DNA of 64,000 bases from Brumicola pallidula DSM 14239 = ACAM 615 (lineage in GTDB: Bacteria > Pseudomonadota > Gammaproteobacteria > Enterobacterales > Alteromonadaceae), in the NCBI RefSeq assembly GCF_000428905.1, contig NZ_AUAV01000013.1, forward strand, positions 124,001 to 188,000, in the 5' to 3' direction. The translations under genes were made by a program, and so were the position numbers. The notes below the pieces were generated by a model. The model searched no databases, had not been told where the DNA came from, and saw only the letters and a program-made list of their open reading frames with translations. Positions 1 through 9,661 of this stretch are shown one piece after another (position 1 is the first letter of the stretch; every line of letters starts with the position of its first letter).

Positions 1-329
1 TTGGCAACACCGTGTTAGGAAGTGCTCAGGATATGGCCGTGGTTAGCTTTGACTATACCAAAGGCGATTTTTATGCAGGTTTTAGCACAAAATATGTTGG
101 TGAACGTTATTTAGATCAAGCCAATACGCAGGAAACTGACTCTTATGTAGTGAGTGACTTGTACGTGGGTAAAACAGCATATGAATTTGCTGGAGCCATT
201 CAAAGTATGGAGCTAAGCTTCACAATAAACAATGTCTTTGACAAAAACTACCTTGGCACAATTGCGCCTAACGCAGCTTGGATAGGTGCCCCAAGAACGG
301 CGACATTTAACGCCAAGTTCGTAATGTAA
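1..329 (+). CDS. TonB-dependent receptor, C-terminal end (5' truncated by window edge)
   Basis: The reading frame is open to the left edge, so only about the last 109 residues are present. They look like the final strands of an outer-membrane beta barrel: alternating aromatic residues, then the motif NNVFDKNYLG followed by AAWIGAPRTATF and a terminal KF, which is typical of the TonB-dependent receptor C-terminus. Such receptors import siderophores, oligosaccharides or other large solutes across the outer membrane using TonB energy. The substrate cannot be told from this fragment. The protein ends KFVM rather than at the usual terminal Phe, and the extra codons lie in a tandem repeat that begins immediately after the Phe codon. 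Confidence 0.85.
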   Translation, partial: GNTVLGSAQDMAVVSFDYTKGDFYAGFSTKYVGERYLDQANTQETDSYVVSDLYVGKTAYEFAGAIQSMELSFTINNVFDKNYLGTIAPNAAWIGAPRTATFNAKFVM

Positions 330-377
330 AAAACGTAATGTAAAAAACGTAATGTAAAAAACGTGACGTAAAAAAAC
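321..377 (+). repeat. 14-bp tandem repeat overlapping the receptor stop codon
   Basis: Three perfect copies of GTAATGTAAAAAAC (321-334, 335-348, 349-362) and a fourth 15-bp variant (363-377). The first copy supplies the last two codons and stop of the TonB-dependent receptor. Seen directly; a slippage-type microsatellite. Confidence 0.9.
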
Positions 378-386
378 GTGAGAAAG

Positions 387-414
387 GCCACATGCAGTAA
401 CAACTGTATGTGGC
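387..414 (+). terminator. Hairpin, possible weak terminator after the receptor gene
   Basis: GCCACATGCAG (387-397) pairs with CTGTATGTGGC (404-414) with one G-T pair around a 6-nt loop. There is no strong U tract behind it, so intrinsic termination is only possible, not established. Confidence 0.4.
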
Positions 415-446
415 TACTTCACTAGCATAATAGGGTAAAAAAACGC

Positions 447-1487
447 ATGTTTAGATTATTAGCAATTTGCACGTTATTGTTCACCACTGCGGTTTCAGCT
501 GGTGCACCAAGTCGTATTTTATTTGGTTCGTGCTCACATCAAGATAAAGATATTCCAATTTTTAGTAGTATTGTCGACGACGAACCTGAGGTTTTTATCT
601 TTCTTGGAGATAACGTCTACGGCGATACTGAAGACATGGCGGTATTGCAGAGCAAATATGACAAACTGGGCGCAAAACCCGGTTTTAAAAAGTTAAAAGA
701 ACAGGCTGAGTTAATCGCCATTTGGGATGATCATGATTTCGGTGCTAACGATGCCGGTAAGCAATATCCAAAGAAAGAAGCCTCTCGCCAAATTATGCTT
801 AATTTCTGGGATGAGCCTGAGAATTCGGCGCGTAGAACCAGAGAAGATGGTATTTATACCTCCTATCAATATGGAGAAGGCGATGAAAGTATCCACGTAA
901 TTTTACCTGATCTTCGCTGGAACCGAGATGACATTGCTCATGTAACTAGTGAAGAATATACTAACGTTCGCGAACCTAAGAACATGGGACCTTACAGCGT
1001 TCACAGCGATCCAAACGCCAGTATGATTGGAGAAAAACAATGGCTGTGGCTGGAACAAGAACTTAAAAAACCAGCACGCATAAAAGTGATAGGATCTAGC
1101 CTGCAGCTTTTGGCTGACTTTACGGGCTGGGAATCTTGGGCTAATTTCCCCGCAGACCGCCAGCGTTTGTTTTCGCTTATTAAAAAACATAATGTGAATG
1201 GGGTGGTATTAATAAGTGGTGATACTCATTGGGGTGAAGTCAGCTACTATGATGAAGACCTAGATTATCCATTATGGGAAATCACCTCGTCTGGTTTGAC
1301 CCAGGAATGGAAAAACGTGAGTCCAAACAAACACCGCATCGGTAATTTTACCAGTAAGGTTAACTATGGTGCGCTGAATGTTGATTGGGGAAAAGACGAT
1401 CCCGTCGTCACTTTAGGCCTTTACGATGTGGCCGGTGACGTGCTTAACGAACATCGGTTCAGGCTATCAACGCTGGAACCTTACTAA
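447..1487 (+). CDS. PhoD-like alkaline phosphatase / phosphodiesterase, secreted
   Basis: A 346-residue protein with an N-terminal signal peptide (hydrophobic core about residues 4-17, probable cleavage near AVSAG). It belongs to the PhoD/alkaline phosphatase D metallophosphoesterase family: FGSCSHQD near the start, FLGDNVYGD around residues 50-58, IWDDHDFGAND about 91-101, and SGDTHWGE near 258-265 are the metal-binding blocks. PhoD-type enzymes hydrolyse phosphomonoesters and phosphodiesters, and some act on phospholipids, in the periplasm or outside the cell. It ends 23 nt before betI in the same direction, so it is probably cotranscribed with the choline genes. That suggests, but does not show, that it releases choline or phosphate from a choline ester. 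Confidence 0.85.
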   Translation: MFRLLAICTLLFTTAVSAGAPSRILFGSCSHQDKDIPIFSSIVDDEPEVFIFLGDNVYGDTEDMAVLQSKYDKLGAKPGFKKLKEQAELIAIWDDHDFGANDAGKQYPKKEASRQIMLNFWDEPENSARRTREDGIYTSYQYGEGDESIHVILPDLRWNRDDIAHVTSEEYTNVREPKNMGPYSVHSDPNASMIGEKQWLWLEQELKKPARIKVIGSSLQLLADFTGWESWANFPADRQRLFSLIKKHNVNGVVLISGDTHWGEVSYYDEDLDYPLWEITSSGLTQEWKNVSPNKHRIGNFTSKVNYGALNVDWGKDDPVVTLGLYDVAGDVLNEHRFRLSTLEPY

Positions 1488-1510
1488 TAAATTAATCATG
1501 TGAGAAAGGA

Positions 1511-2089
1511 ATGCCAAAACTAGGAATGGAGTCAATGCGTCGTCAACAACTGATTGACGCGACGATTGATGTTGTTGCTGAAGTCGGCTTAAAAGGCGCG
1601 ACTATAAATCTTATTTCAAAGCGAGCAGGGATGTCGTCTGGCATTATTAGTCATTATTTTGGTAGTAAACAGGCATTGATTGAAGCTTCTGTTCGGTATC
1701 TGCTTTCTCAACTTAAAATAGAGTATTCGCCAGATAACCCATATGACCGGCTAATGAAGATTGTTGACTTGAATTTTTCAGGCATACAAAAGGCCGATTC
1801 TAGTACTAAGACCTGGTTAAGTTTTTGGGGACAGTCTATGCATGATCCCAACTTGTATCGCCTACAAGAGATAAATAAGCGTCGTCTTGTGAGCAATTTA
1901 CGTTACAGCTTTAAACAATTATTAGATCCTAAAACGGCTCACGATGCTGCCGAAGTCACCGCTGCATTAATCGATGGTTTTTGGTTGCGCTGTGCATTAA
2001 GTCGGGCCAATCAAGAAAAATTTAGCCAAGCGAAAGGATACTGTAAAAAATACATCAACAGTGTGCTGGAACAGCCCACTGTTATTTAA
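1511..2089 (+). CDS. betI: HTH-type transcriptional repressor BetI
   Basis: A 192-residue TetR-family regulator. The start MPKLGMESMRRQQLIDATI is the characteristic BetI N-terminus. The helix-turn-helix covers about residues 25-55 (GATINLISKRAGMSSGIISHYF), followed by the all-helical ligand domain. BetI represses choline-to-glycine-betaine genes and is relieved by choline. A GAAAGGA sequence sits directly before the ATG, close for a ribosome site, but the start is fixed by family similarity. It heads betI-betB-betA; betB follows 29 nt downstream. Confidence 0.95.
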   Translation: MPKLGMESMRRQQLIDATIDVVAEVGLKGATINLISKRAGMSSGIISHYFGSKQALIEASVRYLLSQLKIEYSPDNPYDRLMKIVDLNFSGIQKADSSTKTWLSFWGQSMHDPNLYRLQEINKRRLVSNLRYSFKQLLDPKTAHDAAEVTAALIDGFWLRCALSRANQEKFSQAKGYCKKYINSVLEQPTVI

Positions 2090-2118
2090 AAATTTACCAA
2101 CACCAATCGGAGTTATCG

Positions 2119-3582
2119 TTGCCTTCTACATTACTTAAAAATTTTATTCATGGTCGCCATGTCGACAACAGTGACAACGCCTTTTTTGACGTTATCAATC
2201 CAAGCACCGGTCAAGTAATCTACGCTGTTCAAACAGCAGGTGAAACACTCTTAGAACAAACCGTAACAAGTGCTCAGGAAGGCTTTAAAATCTGGTCTAA
2301 AACGCCGGCTATAGAACGCGCTAGGATACTGCAACGAGCCGCCGCGATACTCAGAGAGCGCAACGATGAACTAGCCAAAATCGAAGTACTCGACACCGGA
2401 AAGCCGTGGCAAGAAGCAGTAGAGGTTGATGTCCAAACCGGTGCAGACGCAATTGAGTATTTTGCTAATTTATCCACCTCAGTGATGGGCGAACAGCAAA
2501 GCGTCGGTAATGATTTCTTTTATACCAGACACGAACCACTCGGCGTTTGTTTAGGAATAGGGGCGTGGAACTACCCTCTGCAAATAGCCTGTTGGAAGGC
2601 CGCGGCGGCCTTAGCCGCGGGTAATAGTATGATTTTCAAGCCATCTGAAGAAACACCTCGCAGTGCCAGCCTATTGGCTGAAATATTTATTCAAGCCGGC
2701 GTGCCCGAAGGTGTATTTAATGTCATTCAGGGAGACGGGGTCGTTGGCAACTATCTGGTTCAGCATCCGGCAATCGCTAAAGTATCCTTAACCGGCGAAG
2801 TCGGAACCGGCAAAAAAGTCATGGCTGCAGCCGCAGGCACACTGAAAACGGTAACCATGGAACTCGGCGGTAAGTCGCCATTAATCGTATTTGAAGATGC
2901 CGATATTGATGAGGCTGTAACGGGTGCCATGCTGGCGAACTTTTATACACAGGGTGAAGTTTGTACTAATGGAACGCGGGTATTTGTGCACAAAGATTGC
3001 TATGCCACCTTCATGGAACGTCTATTGGTGCGTACCCGAGATAATGTCCGTGTCGGCGATCCATTAGACCCAACAACCAACTTAGGCGCACTGATTTCCA
3101 ACAGTCATATGCAAAAAGTATTGGAATACATTGAGTCAGGCAAGGATGAGGGCGCAACGCTGGCCTTCGGAGGTGAACGTATTAAACCACCGGGCTGTGA
3201 AAACGGTTATTTCGTGGGGCCAACCATCTTCACCGATTGTAATGACGATATGCGTATTATACGCGAAGAAATTTTTGGACCGGTCATGTCTGTAATGACA
3301 TTTGACACCGAAGAAGAAGTAATCCAACGCGCCAATGATACTATTTACGGGCTTGCGGCCGGTATTTTCTGTCAGGACTTACGCCGTGCCCACCGCGTGA
3401 TAGCGCAATTAGAAGCGGGTATTTGCTGGATTAATGCGTATGGCAACTCCCCTGTAGAGATGCCGGTAGGTGGTTATAAGCAATCCGGTATTGGTCGTGA
3501 AAATGGGATAGAAGGCTTCAAGTCATACACGCAGACTAAATCAATTTATGTCGGCATGGAAAAACTTGAAGGTCCGTTCTAA
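2119..3582 (+). CDS. betB: Betaine aldehyde dehydrogenase
   Basis: A 487-residue NAD-dependent aldehyde dehydrogenase converting betaine aldehyde to glycine betaine, the second step of choline oxidation in the cytoplasm. Family motifs are present: [18 protein letters not shown] (with the general-base Glu) and the catalytic Cys282 in [12 protein letters not shown]. The C-terminus contains [13 protein letters not shown]. The start codon is TTG at 2119, preceded by a CGGAG ribosome-binding site at 2108-2112, so the rare start is well supported. Its stop overlaps the betA ATG (TAATG), indicating translational coupling. Confidence 0.96.
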   Translation: MPSTLLKNFIHGRHVDNSDNAFFDVINPSTGQVIYAVQTAGETLLEQTVTSAQEGFKIWSKTPAIERARILQRAAAILRERNDELAKIEVLDTGKPWQEAVEVDVQTGADAIEYFANLSTSVMGEQQSVGNDFFYTRHEPLGVCLGIGAWNYPLQIACWKAAAALAAGNSMIFKPSEETPRSASLLAEIFIQAGVPEGVFNVIQGDGVVGNYLVQHPAIAKVSLTGEVGTGKKVMAAAAGTLKTVTMELGGKSPLIVFEDADIDEAVTGAMLANFYTQGEVCTNGTRVFVHKDCYATFMERLLVRTRDNVRVGDPLDPTTNLGALISNSHMQKVLEYIESGKDEGATLAFGGERIKPPGCENGYFVGPTIFTDCNDDMRIIREEIFGPVMSVMTFDTEEEVIQRANDTIYGLAAGIFCQDLRRAHRVIAQLEAGICWINAYGNSPVEMPVGGYKQSGIGRENGIEGFKSYTQTKSIYVGMEKLEGPF

Positions 3583-5282
3583 TGTCGTCTAAAATCACGG
3601 ATAACTTCGACTATATTATTGTGGGAGCGGGATCAGCCGGCTGTGTGCTGGCTAACCGCTTGACCGAAGATGCAGCTACTTCGGTCTTATTACTGGAAAC
3701 CGGCGGCTCAGACCGCAGCATCTTTATTCAGATGCCGACGGCTTTATCGATCCCAATGAATAGCAAAAAATATGCTTGGCAATTTCATTCCCAGCCAGAG
3801 CCTTTTCTGAATAACCGTGAAATGCACTGCCCGCGAGGCAAAGTCTTGGGTGGCTCTTCGTCTATTAACGGGATGGTGTATGTGCGTGGTCATGCGCAGG
3901 ATTTCGATGAATGGCAGACTCATGGCGCAGAAAACTGGGATTATCAGCATTGTTTACCTTATTTTAAAAAGGCCGAAGACTGGGCTTTTGGCACTGATGA
4001 TTATCGTTCTGAAGGCGGATTGTTAGCGGTTAATAACGGTAATAATATGCAAAATCCCTTGTATCAAGCATTTGTCAACGCAGGGGTAGATGCAGGCTAT
4101 ATGACAACCAAGGATTACAATGGTTACCAGCAGGAAGGCTTCGGTGCTATGCACATGACGGTTAAAAAAGGGGTAAGGTGGTCAACTGCTAACGCCTATT
4201 TACGACCGGCTATGCAACGACCTAATTTGACCGTGAAAACCGGTATTCAGGTGACTAAAGTGTTACTGGAAGGTAAGCAAGCGGTGGGCGTTGAATTAGT
4301 TGAAGGCGACGGCAAAACCCAAATATTGGTTAATAAAGAAGTGATATTAAGTGCTGGCCCTATCGGTTCGCCGCATATTTTACAGTTATCCGGTATTGGC
4401 AGCACTGAGACTCTTTCGGCAGCGGGTATTGCAACCCAACATGAACTCCCTGGTGTGGGCGAAAACCTGCAAGATCACCTCGAATTTTACTTTCAGTACA
4501 AGTGCACACAGCCTATAACGCTAAACAGTCAGTTAGGCCCATTAAGTAAGCTAGCCATTGGTGTCCGTTGGATTTTATTTAAGACCGGATTAGGTGCAAC
4601 TAACCACTTTGAGTCCTGTGGTTTCATTCGTTCTAAAGAAGGTGTTGAATGGCCAGACTTACAATATCACTTCCTACCCGCAGCCATGCGTTACGATGGT
4701 AAAAAGGCGTTTAACGGCCATGGTTTCCAGTTACATATTGGACACAATAAGCCAAAAAGCCGCGGCTCAGTAAAAATACAAAATTCTGATGCGTTTACCC
4801 CACCTCGCATTCAATTTAATTATTTGCAGCATACAGATGACATTGAGGCATTTCGCGCCTGTGTTAGGTTATCGCGTGAGATTATTGCACAACCAGCCAT
4901 GGATGATTATCGGGGTGATGAGATCCAGCCCGGCGCTGACATTGTTACTGATGCGCAAATCGATGCATTCGTGCGCGAGACAGTTGAAAGCGCTTATCAT
5001 CCTTGCGGTACTTGCCGTATGGGCGCCGCTGATGATGAGATGGCCGTGATTGATGCACAAATGCAAGTACGTGGTTTACAGGGGCTGCGTATTGTCGATT
5101 CGTCAGTTTTCCCTACTGCGCCCAACGGTAACCTCAATGGCCCTACTATGATGGTTGCTGAGCGAGCCGCCGATATTATAAAGCAGCAAGTGTTACCGCC
5201 AACCGATGTTGCTGTTTATAAAGACCCGCAATGGCAACAACGACAGCGCGGCGAGCAAGTAAAGCGGGATCTGACGTGTTAA
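3582..5282 (+). CDS. betA: Choline dehydrogenase
   Basis: A 566-residue FAD-dependent GMC oxidoreductase that oxidises choline to betaine aldehyde and onward, membrane-associated in characterised homologues. The FAD-binding dinucleotide motif is at residues about 10-25 ([17 protein letters not shown]). The GMC signature [15 protein letters not shown] follows, with the C-terminal active-site region [10 protein letters not shown] and the NGNLNGPT block near the end. Length matches E. coli BetA (556). It overlaps betB by one base and the following transporter gene by up to 52 bases, so the operon is tightly packed. Confidence 0.96.
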   Translation: MSSKITDNFDYIIVGAGSAGCVLANRLTEDAATSVLLLETGGSDRSIFIQMPTALSIPMNSKKYAWQFHSQPEPFLNNREMHCPRGKVLGGSSSINGMVYVRGHAQDFDEWQTHGAENWDYQHCLPYFKKAEDWAFGTDDYRSEGGLLAVNNGNNMQNPLYQAFVNAGVDAGYMTTKDYNGYQQEGFGAMHMTVKKGVRWSTANAYLRPAMQRPNLTVKTGIQVTKVLLEGKQAVGVELVEGDGKTQILVNKEVILSAGPIGSPHILQLSGIGSTETLSAAGIATQHELPGVGENLQDHLEFYFQYKCTQPITLNSQLGPLSKLAIGVRWILFKTGLGATNHFESCGFIRSKEGVEWPDLQYHFLPAAMRYDGKKAFNGHGFQLHIGHNKPKSRGSVKIQNSDAFTPPRIQFNYLQHTDDIEAFRACVRLSREIIAQPAMDDYRGDEIQPGADIVTDAQIDAFVRETVESAYHPCGTCRMGAADDEMAVIDAQMQVRGLQGLRIVDSSVFPTAPNGNLNGPTMMVAERAADIIKQQVLPPTDVAVYKDPQWQQRQRGEQVKRDLTC

Positions 5283-6475
5283 CGCTGGTCAGCATAGGGA
5301 TGCTGTTTTTTATGGCTATGGTGGTGTTTATTTTAGCCCGCTGGGGTAATCTCAAGCTTAATGGCCGCTACCCCGTTTCAACGCTTACCTTTGTTGCCAT
5401 ATTGTTTACCTCTGGCCTAGATGTGGGGCTGATTATGTTCCCACTGACGGAATTTCCGGTGTATGCCGATATCCAAAAAAACAGTGAATACGCTTTTACT
5501 AACCCATTGGCGATTGAATTTGGCTTCTGGGGCTTCCTAGTCTGGGCAATCTATTTTGTCACTTGCTTTTACTTTTGTGCAATTGAGCCTAAAGTTAAGT
5601 TTTTTGAAATTGCTTTGGTTAAATGGAGCAACAACATTGTCATTATCGGCACCTGCGCTTTTACTGCTCACCTATTGTTTGCCAACTTAAGTTGGTATTT
5701 ACCTGAGATTGCCGCAGGTGATGGCTTTCCCTGGTACTACGCACTCATTGTCGGTGCCACTATTTTGTTTTCAGTTTACTCAAGCACGGATATTAAGTTT
5801 GTTAAAATTCTAAGTTTGTCGTCAGGTGGGCTGTTTTTTGCTCTCATTATCGGGCTGGGTAGCGTTGCATTGCTGTCCGACAAAGTGTCAGCTTCGGACT
5901 ACCTGAGTACCCTGCCACTGCTGACCAACTACTTCGCACATTTAGACCGATTTATTTTACCGATCAATGATTATCACGCATTTTATTTATTTTGGTGGTT
6001 TGCTTGGAGTATTATGATTGGCCAATTTACGGCCCGTTTTGTAGGCAATATGAGCACGCTAAAATTGTTTTTATGCATGCTTATCTGGCCTTCCCTTTCC
6101 ATCGGACTGTGGTTTAGTGTGCTGTACGTCTTCCATTTAAAAGGCTTGCAGACGACTGGGTTTATCAATCTGGCCATGGTTTTCGTGGGCATTGTTTTTG
6201 TGATAAATTCCCTCGACTCGTTAATCCGCTTGTACTCTGACAACCTGAACTTAACTGTCGCGCGCTTTGGTAGGTACAAATACATAGGCTTACATGCCTT
6301 TTTAATGATGCTGCTGACCGTACTATTTAGCCTGCAATTTATTAAGATCCAATGGGTTGGCGCATTGGTTATTGGCATTAGCTTATGTTGTTTTGTGTAT
6401 ATTTTACTTGGCAAACATCAGCAACCTCTGCCCAAAACAAAAGCCTTGGTCTCTATGCCAAGCAACAGAAAATGA
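5231..6475 (+). CDS. Divergent short BCCT-family (betaine/carnitine/choline) transporter
   Basis: A membrane protein of up to 414 residues with about 11 hydrophobic segments. The segment [20 protein letters not shown] and the following [16 protein letters not shown] match the BCCT consensus around helices TM8-TM9, and [13 protein letters not shown] resembles an earlier BCCT helix. The family carries betaine, choline or carnitine by Na+ or H+ symport, or uniport. Usual members are 500-700 residues, so this is short, and the canonical glycine-rich TM3 stretch is altered to [14 protein letters not shown]. The ATG at 5231 overlaps betA by 52 nt; a GTG at 5276 would overlap by only 7 nt and may be the real start. 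Position in the bet operon argues for choline or betaine transport. Confidence 0.75.
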   Translation: MATTTARRASKAGSDVLTLVSIGMLFFMAMVVFILARWGNLKLNGRYPVSTLTFVAILFTSGLDVGLIMFPLTEFPVYADIQKNSEYAFTNPLAIEFGFWGFLVWAIYFVTCFYFCAIEPKVKFFEIALVKWSNNIVIIGTCAFTAHLLFANLSWYLPEIAAGDGFPWYYALIVGATILFSVYSSTDIKFVKILSLSSGGLFFALIIGLGSVALLSDKVSASDYLSTLPLLTNYFAHLDRFILPINDYHAFYLFWWFAWSIMIGQFTARFVGNMSTLKLFLCMLIWPSLSIGLWFSVLYVFHLKGLQTTGFINLAMVFVGIVFVINSLDSLIRLYSDNLNLTVARFGRYKYIGLHAFLMMLLTVLFSLQFIKIQWVGALVIGISLCCFVYILLGKHQQPLPKTKALVSMPSNRK

Positions 6476-6524
6476 GTTGGCGTAAAAATACCTGCTGGGA
6501 TTGATGTTTAATTACTTATTGGTT

Positions 6525-6974
6525 TTAGTTGGGTAGTTTGGTTAAGGCGGACTTGAGGCGGTTGATATCCATGGGCATGGTTCCCATGGCGTCCAGTGTA
6601 ACGTTGTGCAGTGCATTGGAAATCACGCGATTAACGATGTTCCAATTCTCTTTTAATTCACAACTACTCGCAATTTGACAGTCACCGCCGTCCGACTTCG
6701 CACATTCAGTTAATGCTATTGGTCCGTCAATGGCTTCTATAATTTGGGCGATGGATATTTGATCCGGTTTACTACTCAGCTTATAGCCACCACGTGGGCC
6801 CCTAACTGAGGTTACTAAATCGCTAAGAGTCAGTGCTCGCATTAATTTACGCATCGTTGGTAGCGACAAGCTCGTCAACTCACATAAGCGCTCTTGCGTA
6901 ATTAGTTGCTCGCAACTACGCATTTTAAATACCACTAATAGCGCATAATCTGCCATGCGGCTAATTCTTATCAT
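6525..6974 (-). CDS. Rrf2-family Fe-S-responsive regulator of the suf operon (IscR/SufR-like)
   Basis: A 149-residue Rrf2-type winged helix regulator. The ATG at 6974 (MIRISRMADYAL) is preferred over an upstream TTG because GAGGGA lies 7 nt before it and suf regulators start this way. The helix-turn-helix spans about residues 28-50, with wing RGPRGGYKLS at 58-67. C91, C99 and C105 match the spacing of the [2Fe-2S] ligands in IscR. It is divergent from sufB and shares a 374-bp intergenic region, so it most likely senses Fe-S status and controls sufBCDSATE. It corresponds to the SUF-system regulator subfamily known beside sufBCD in Xanthomonas-type clusters. Confidence 0.88.
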   Translation of the reverse strand: MIRISRMADYALLVVFKMRSCEQLITQERLCELTSLSLPTMRKLMRALTLSDLVTSVRGPRGGYKLSSKPDQISIAQIIEAIDGPIALTECAKSDGGDCQIASSCELKENWNIVNRVISNALHNVTLDAMGTMPMDINRLKSALTKLPN

Positions 6975-7348
6975 GAAAGATTCCCTCAAAAAATTGACTC
7001 TTATTTAAGCACTTACAAAAAATATAGTATACCCCAGTGGTGTTACTTTTTTACTCAGGGATAAAAGCTCACTTTGCTATTTTTTGCACTGTATATCAAA
7101 CCACTGTCATCAGAAATTCTATCCTGTTGCTAGCTTCACTGCATAGCAAAAAACAATAACAATAAATACTAATTTAGTGTCGTATTGATTATCACAATGA
7201 TGTAGGGTAACATACATTACTAAATTGGTATCATTAATAGCGTTAGAGTCTCACTAAGTTAAATCAGAATCATAGGAGTGACGATGTAACTCAGCACTAT
7301 TTACTTTTCAAATTACTTTTCAAACTTATATAAAGAGAGTTGATCACT
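6975..7348. promoter_or_regulatory. Divergent control region between the Rrf2 regulator and sufB
   Basis: AT-rich 374-bp gap that must hold promoters for both directions. A TATACT-like -10 for the regulator can be read on the minus strand at 7026-7031. I could not assign a convincing -35 or a clean IscR-type palindrome. The sufB ribosome-binding site AAGAGAG ends at 7339, before ATG 7349. No gene is visible. Confidence 0.45.
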
Positions 7349-8791
7349 ATGAGCGATAACACTGTTATTGATGAGCGTATTAATTCCAAATACGAAGCTG
7401 GTTTTATCACCGATGTTGAAATGCAGACATTTGATCCTGGATTAAATGAAAATGTCATTAGAAAAATATCAGCGAAAAAAAATGAACCCGAGTTCATGTT
7501 GGAATGGCGTCTAGATGCCTATCGACAATGGTTAGAGATGGAGCGTCCAGCATGGGCACAAGTTAATTATCCAGAAATCGACTTCGATTCCATTGCTTAC
7601 TACTCAAGTCCGAAAAGCCAAGAAGATGCGCCTAAAAGTTTGGCCGAAGTTGACCCTGAATTGCTGCGAACCTATGAAAAATTAGGCATCCCATTGCATG
7701 AGCAAGAGGCACTTGCTGGTGTCGCCGTTGACATCGTATTTGACAGTGTGTCTATCATCACCACTTTCAAAGAAAAACTAGCTGAGTCCGGCGTAATTTT
7801 CTGTTCACTTTCAGAAGCAGTCATCGAACACCCAGAATTAATTAAAAAATACCTAGGCTCTGTGGTCCCGGTTAACGATAACTTCTATGCGGCACTTAAC
7901 TGCGCTGTCTTCAGTGACGGCTCGTTTGTCTATATTCCCAAGGGCGTTAAATGTCCCATGGAATTGTCGACCTATTTCCGGATCAATGAAATGAACACTG
8001 GGCAGTTTGAACGAACCTTGATTATTGCTGACGAGGGCAGCTATGTGAGCTACCTTGAGGGTTGTACCGCACCATCGCGTGACGAAAATCAACTGCATGG
8101 AGCCGTGGTTGAGTTAGTCGCTCTAAAAGGCGCACAAATCAAATATTCGACCGTCCAAAATTGGTATCCCGGTGATGAAAACGGTAAAGGTGGTATCTAT
8201 AACTTTGTGACCAAACGCGGTATCTGCCATGACGATGCAAAAGTATCGTGGACTCAAGTAGAAACCGGTTCCGCAATTACGTGGAAGTACCCAAGCGTTG
8301 TATTACTCGGTGATAATAGTGTCGGTGAATTTTACTCAGTCGCCCTAACGCGTAACGCACAGCAGGCTGACACTGGGACAAAGATGATCCATCTTGGTCG
8401 CAATACTCGCAGTACAATTATTTCGAAAGGTATTTCTGCTGGCAAAGGGTCTAACTCATATCGTGGATTAGTTAGCATATCGCCAAAAGCAGAGGGTGCG
8501 CGTAATTTCACTCAATGTGATTCACTACTCATTGGCGATAAATGTGCTGCTAACACATTCCCCTATATTGTAAGCAAAAATCCAAGTGCAATAGTCGAAC
8601 ATGAAGCAACCACATCAAAAGTAAGTGACGATCAGTTATTCCTATGCCAACAACGCGGCATAGATCCTGAGAAAGCAGTATCAATGATTGTTAATGGTTT
8701 CTGTAAATCAGTTTTCAAAGAGCTACCAATGGAATTCGCCATGGAAGCCGGAAAACTGTTAGAGGTCAGCCTAGAAGGGTCTGTCGGATAG
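7349..8791 (+). CDS. sufB: Fe-S cluster assembly scaffold SufB
   Basis: A 480-residue SufB, the scaffold subunit of the SufBC2D complex on which [Fe-S] clusters are built. The SufB/SufD beta-helix core is recognisable ([38 protein letters not shown]-like [19 protein letters not shown]). The C-terminal block [17 protein letters not shown] is typical of SufB rather than SufD. The ATG at 7349 is chosen over a TTG nine bases upstream because AAGAGAG lies at the right distance. It is the first gene of the suf operon; sufC follows after 94 nt. Confidence 0.97.
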   Translation: MSDNTVIDERINSKYEAGFITDVEMQTFDPGLNENVIRKISAKKNEPEFMLEWRLDAYRQWLEMERPAWAQVNYPEIDFDSIAYYSSPKSQEDAPKSLAEVDPELLRTYEKLGIPLHEQEALAGVAVDIVFDSVSIITTFKEKLAESGVIFCSLSEAVIEHPELIKKYLGSVVPVNDNFYAALNCAVFSDGSFVYIPKGVKCPMELSTYFRINEMNTGQFERTLIIADEGSYVSYLEGCTAPSRDENQLHGAVVELVALKGAQIKYSTVQNWYPGDENGKGGIYNFVTKRGICHDDAKVSWTQVETGSAITWKYPSVVLLGDNSVGEFYSVALTRNAQQADTGTKMIHLGRNTRSTIISKGISAGKGSNSYRGLVSISPKAEGARNFTQCDSLLIGDKCAANTFPYIVSKNPSAIVEHEATTSKVSDDQLFLCQQRGIDPEKAVSMIVNGFCKSVFKELPMEFAMEAGKLLEVSLEGSVG

Positions 8792-8885
8792 CACTCCAAG
8801 CAAAATTAACCCAAATTCATGATACAGATATCAGGTATAGCAACACGCTGATAAAGACTTTACTAGAATATATAAAAGGTACCAG

Positions 8886-9659
8886 ATGCTAAACATTAAA
8901 AATTTAAAAGCCAACGTTGATGGCAAAGAAATCCTCAAAGGCCTAAACATTGACGTTAAACCAGGTGAAGTCCACGCAATTATGGGCCCCAATGGGAGCG
9001 GTAAGAGTACATTGTCCAATGTACTCGCAGGTCGTGATAAATACGAAGCAACCGCGGGAACCATCACTTTTGGGGGCAAGGACTTATTAGCTCTTGAGCC
9101 TGAAGATCGCGCTCGCGAAGGCATTTTTCTTGCCTTTCAATATCCGGTTGAAATCCCTGGAGTGAGCAATCTTGAATTTTTAAAAACATCCCTTGAGTGT
9201 CTGCACGCTTATCAAAATAAACCGCTTTTAAGTGCTGTTGAATTTCTGAAACTGGCTCGTGAAAAGTGCAAGCTGGTTGATTTACATACCGACTTTCTTA
9301 AGCGCGGAGTCAATGAAGGCTTTTCAGGTGGTGAGAAAAAACGTAACGAAATTATGCAAATGCTCATGTTAGAGCCAAAGCTGTGTCTTCTTGACGAAAC
9401 CGACTCAGGTTTAGATATCGATGCACTCAAAGTTGTGGCCGATGGTATCAATACCTTACGCAGCCCGGATCGTGCCTTTATCTTGATCACTCACTACCAG
9501 CGCTTGTTAGATTACGTTCAGCCTGATTTTGTGCATGTATTGTCCGACGGTCAGATTGTTAAATCTGGTGGCAGTGAGCTGGCATTAGAATTAGAGGACA
9601 AAGGCTACAGTTGGTTAGAAAGTGGAACTGAGCAATCAGCAAATCCACTTAAGGTTTAA
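8886..9659 (+). CDS. sufC: Fe-S assembly ATPase SufC
   Basis: A 257-residue ABC-type ATPase that drives conformational change in SufB-SufD. Walker A GPNGSGKST is at about residues 35-43, the Q-loop is in FLAFQYP, the signature is FSGGEKKRNE (about 148-157), Walker B runs into LLDETDSGLD, and the switch His is in LITHYQRLL. These are the specific SufC variants of ABC motifs. The ribosome-binding site AAGGT precedes ATG 8886. sufD starts 2 nt after the stop. Confidence 0.97.
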   Translation: MLNIKNLKANVDGKEILKGLNIDVKPGEVHAIMGPNGSGKSTLSNVLAGRDKYEATAGTITFGGKDLLALEPEDRAREGIFLAFQYPVEIPGVSNLEFLKTSLECLHAYQNKPLLSAVEFLKLAREKCKLVDLHTDFLKRGVNEGFSGGEKKRNEIMQMLMLEPKLCLLDETDSGLDIDALKVVADGINTLRSPDRAFILITHYQRLLDYVQPDFVHVLSDGQIVKSGGSELALELEDKGYSWLESGTEQSANPLKV

Positions 9660-9661
9660 CA

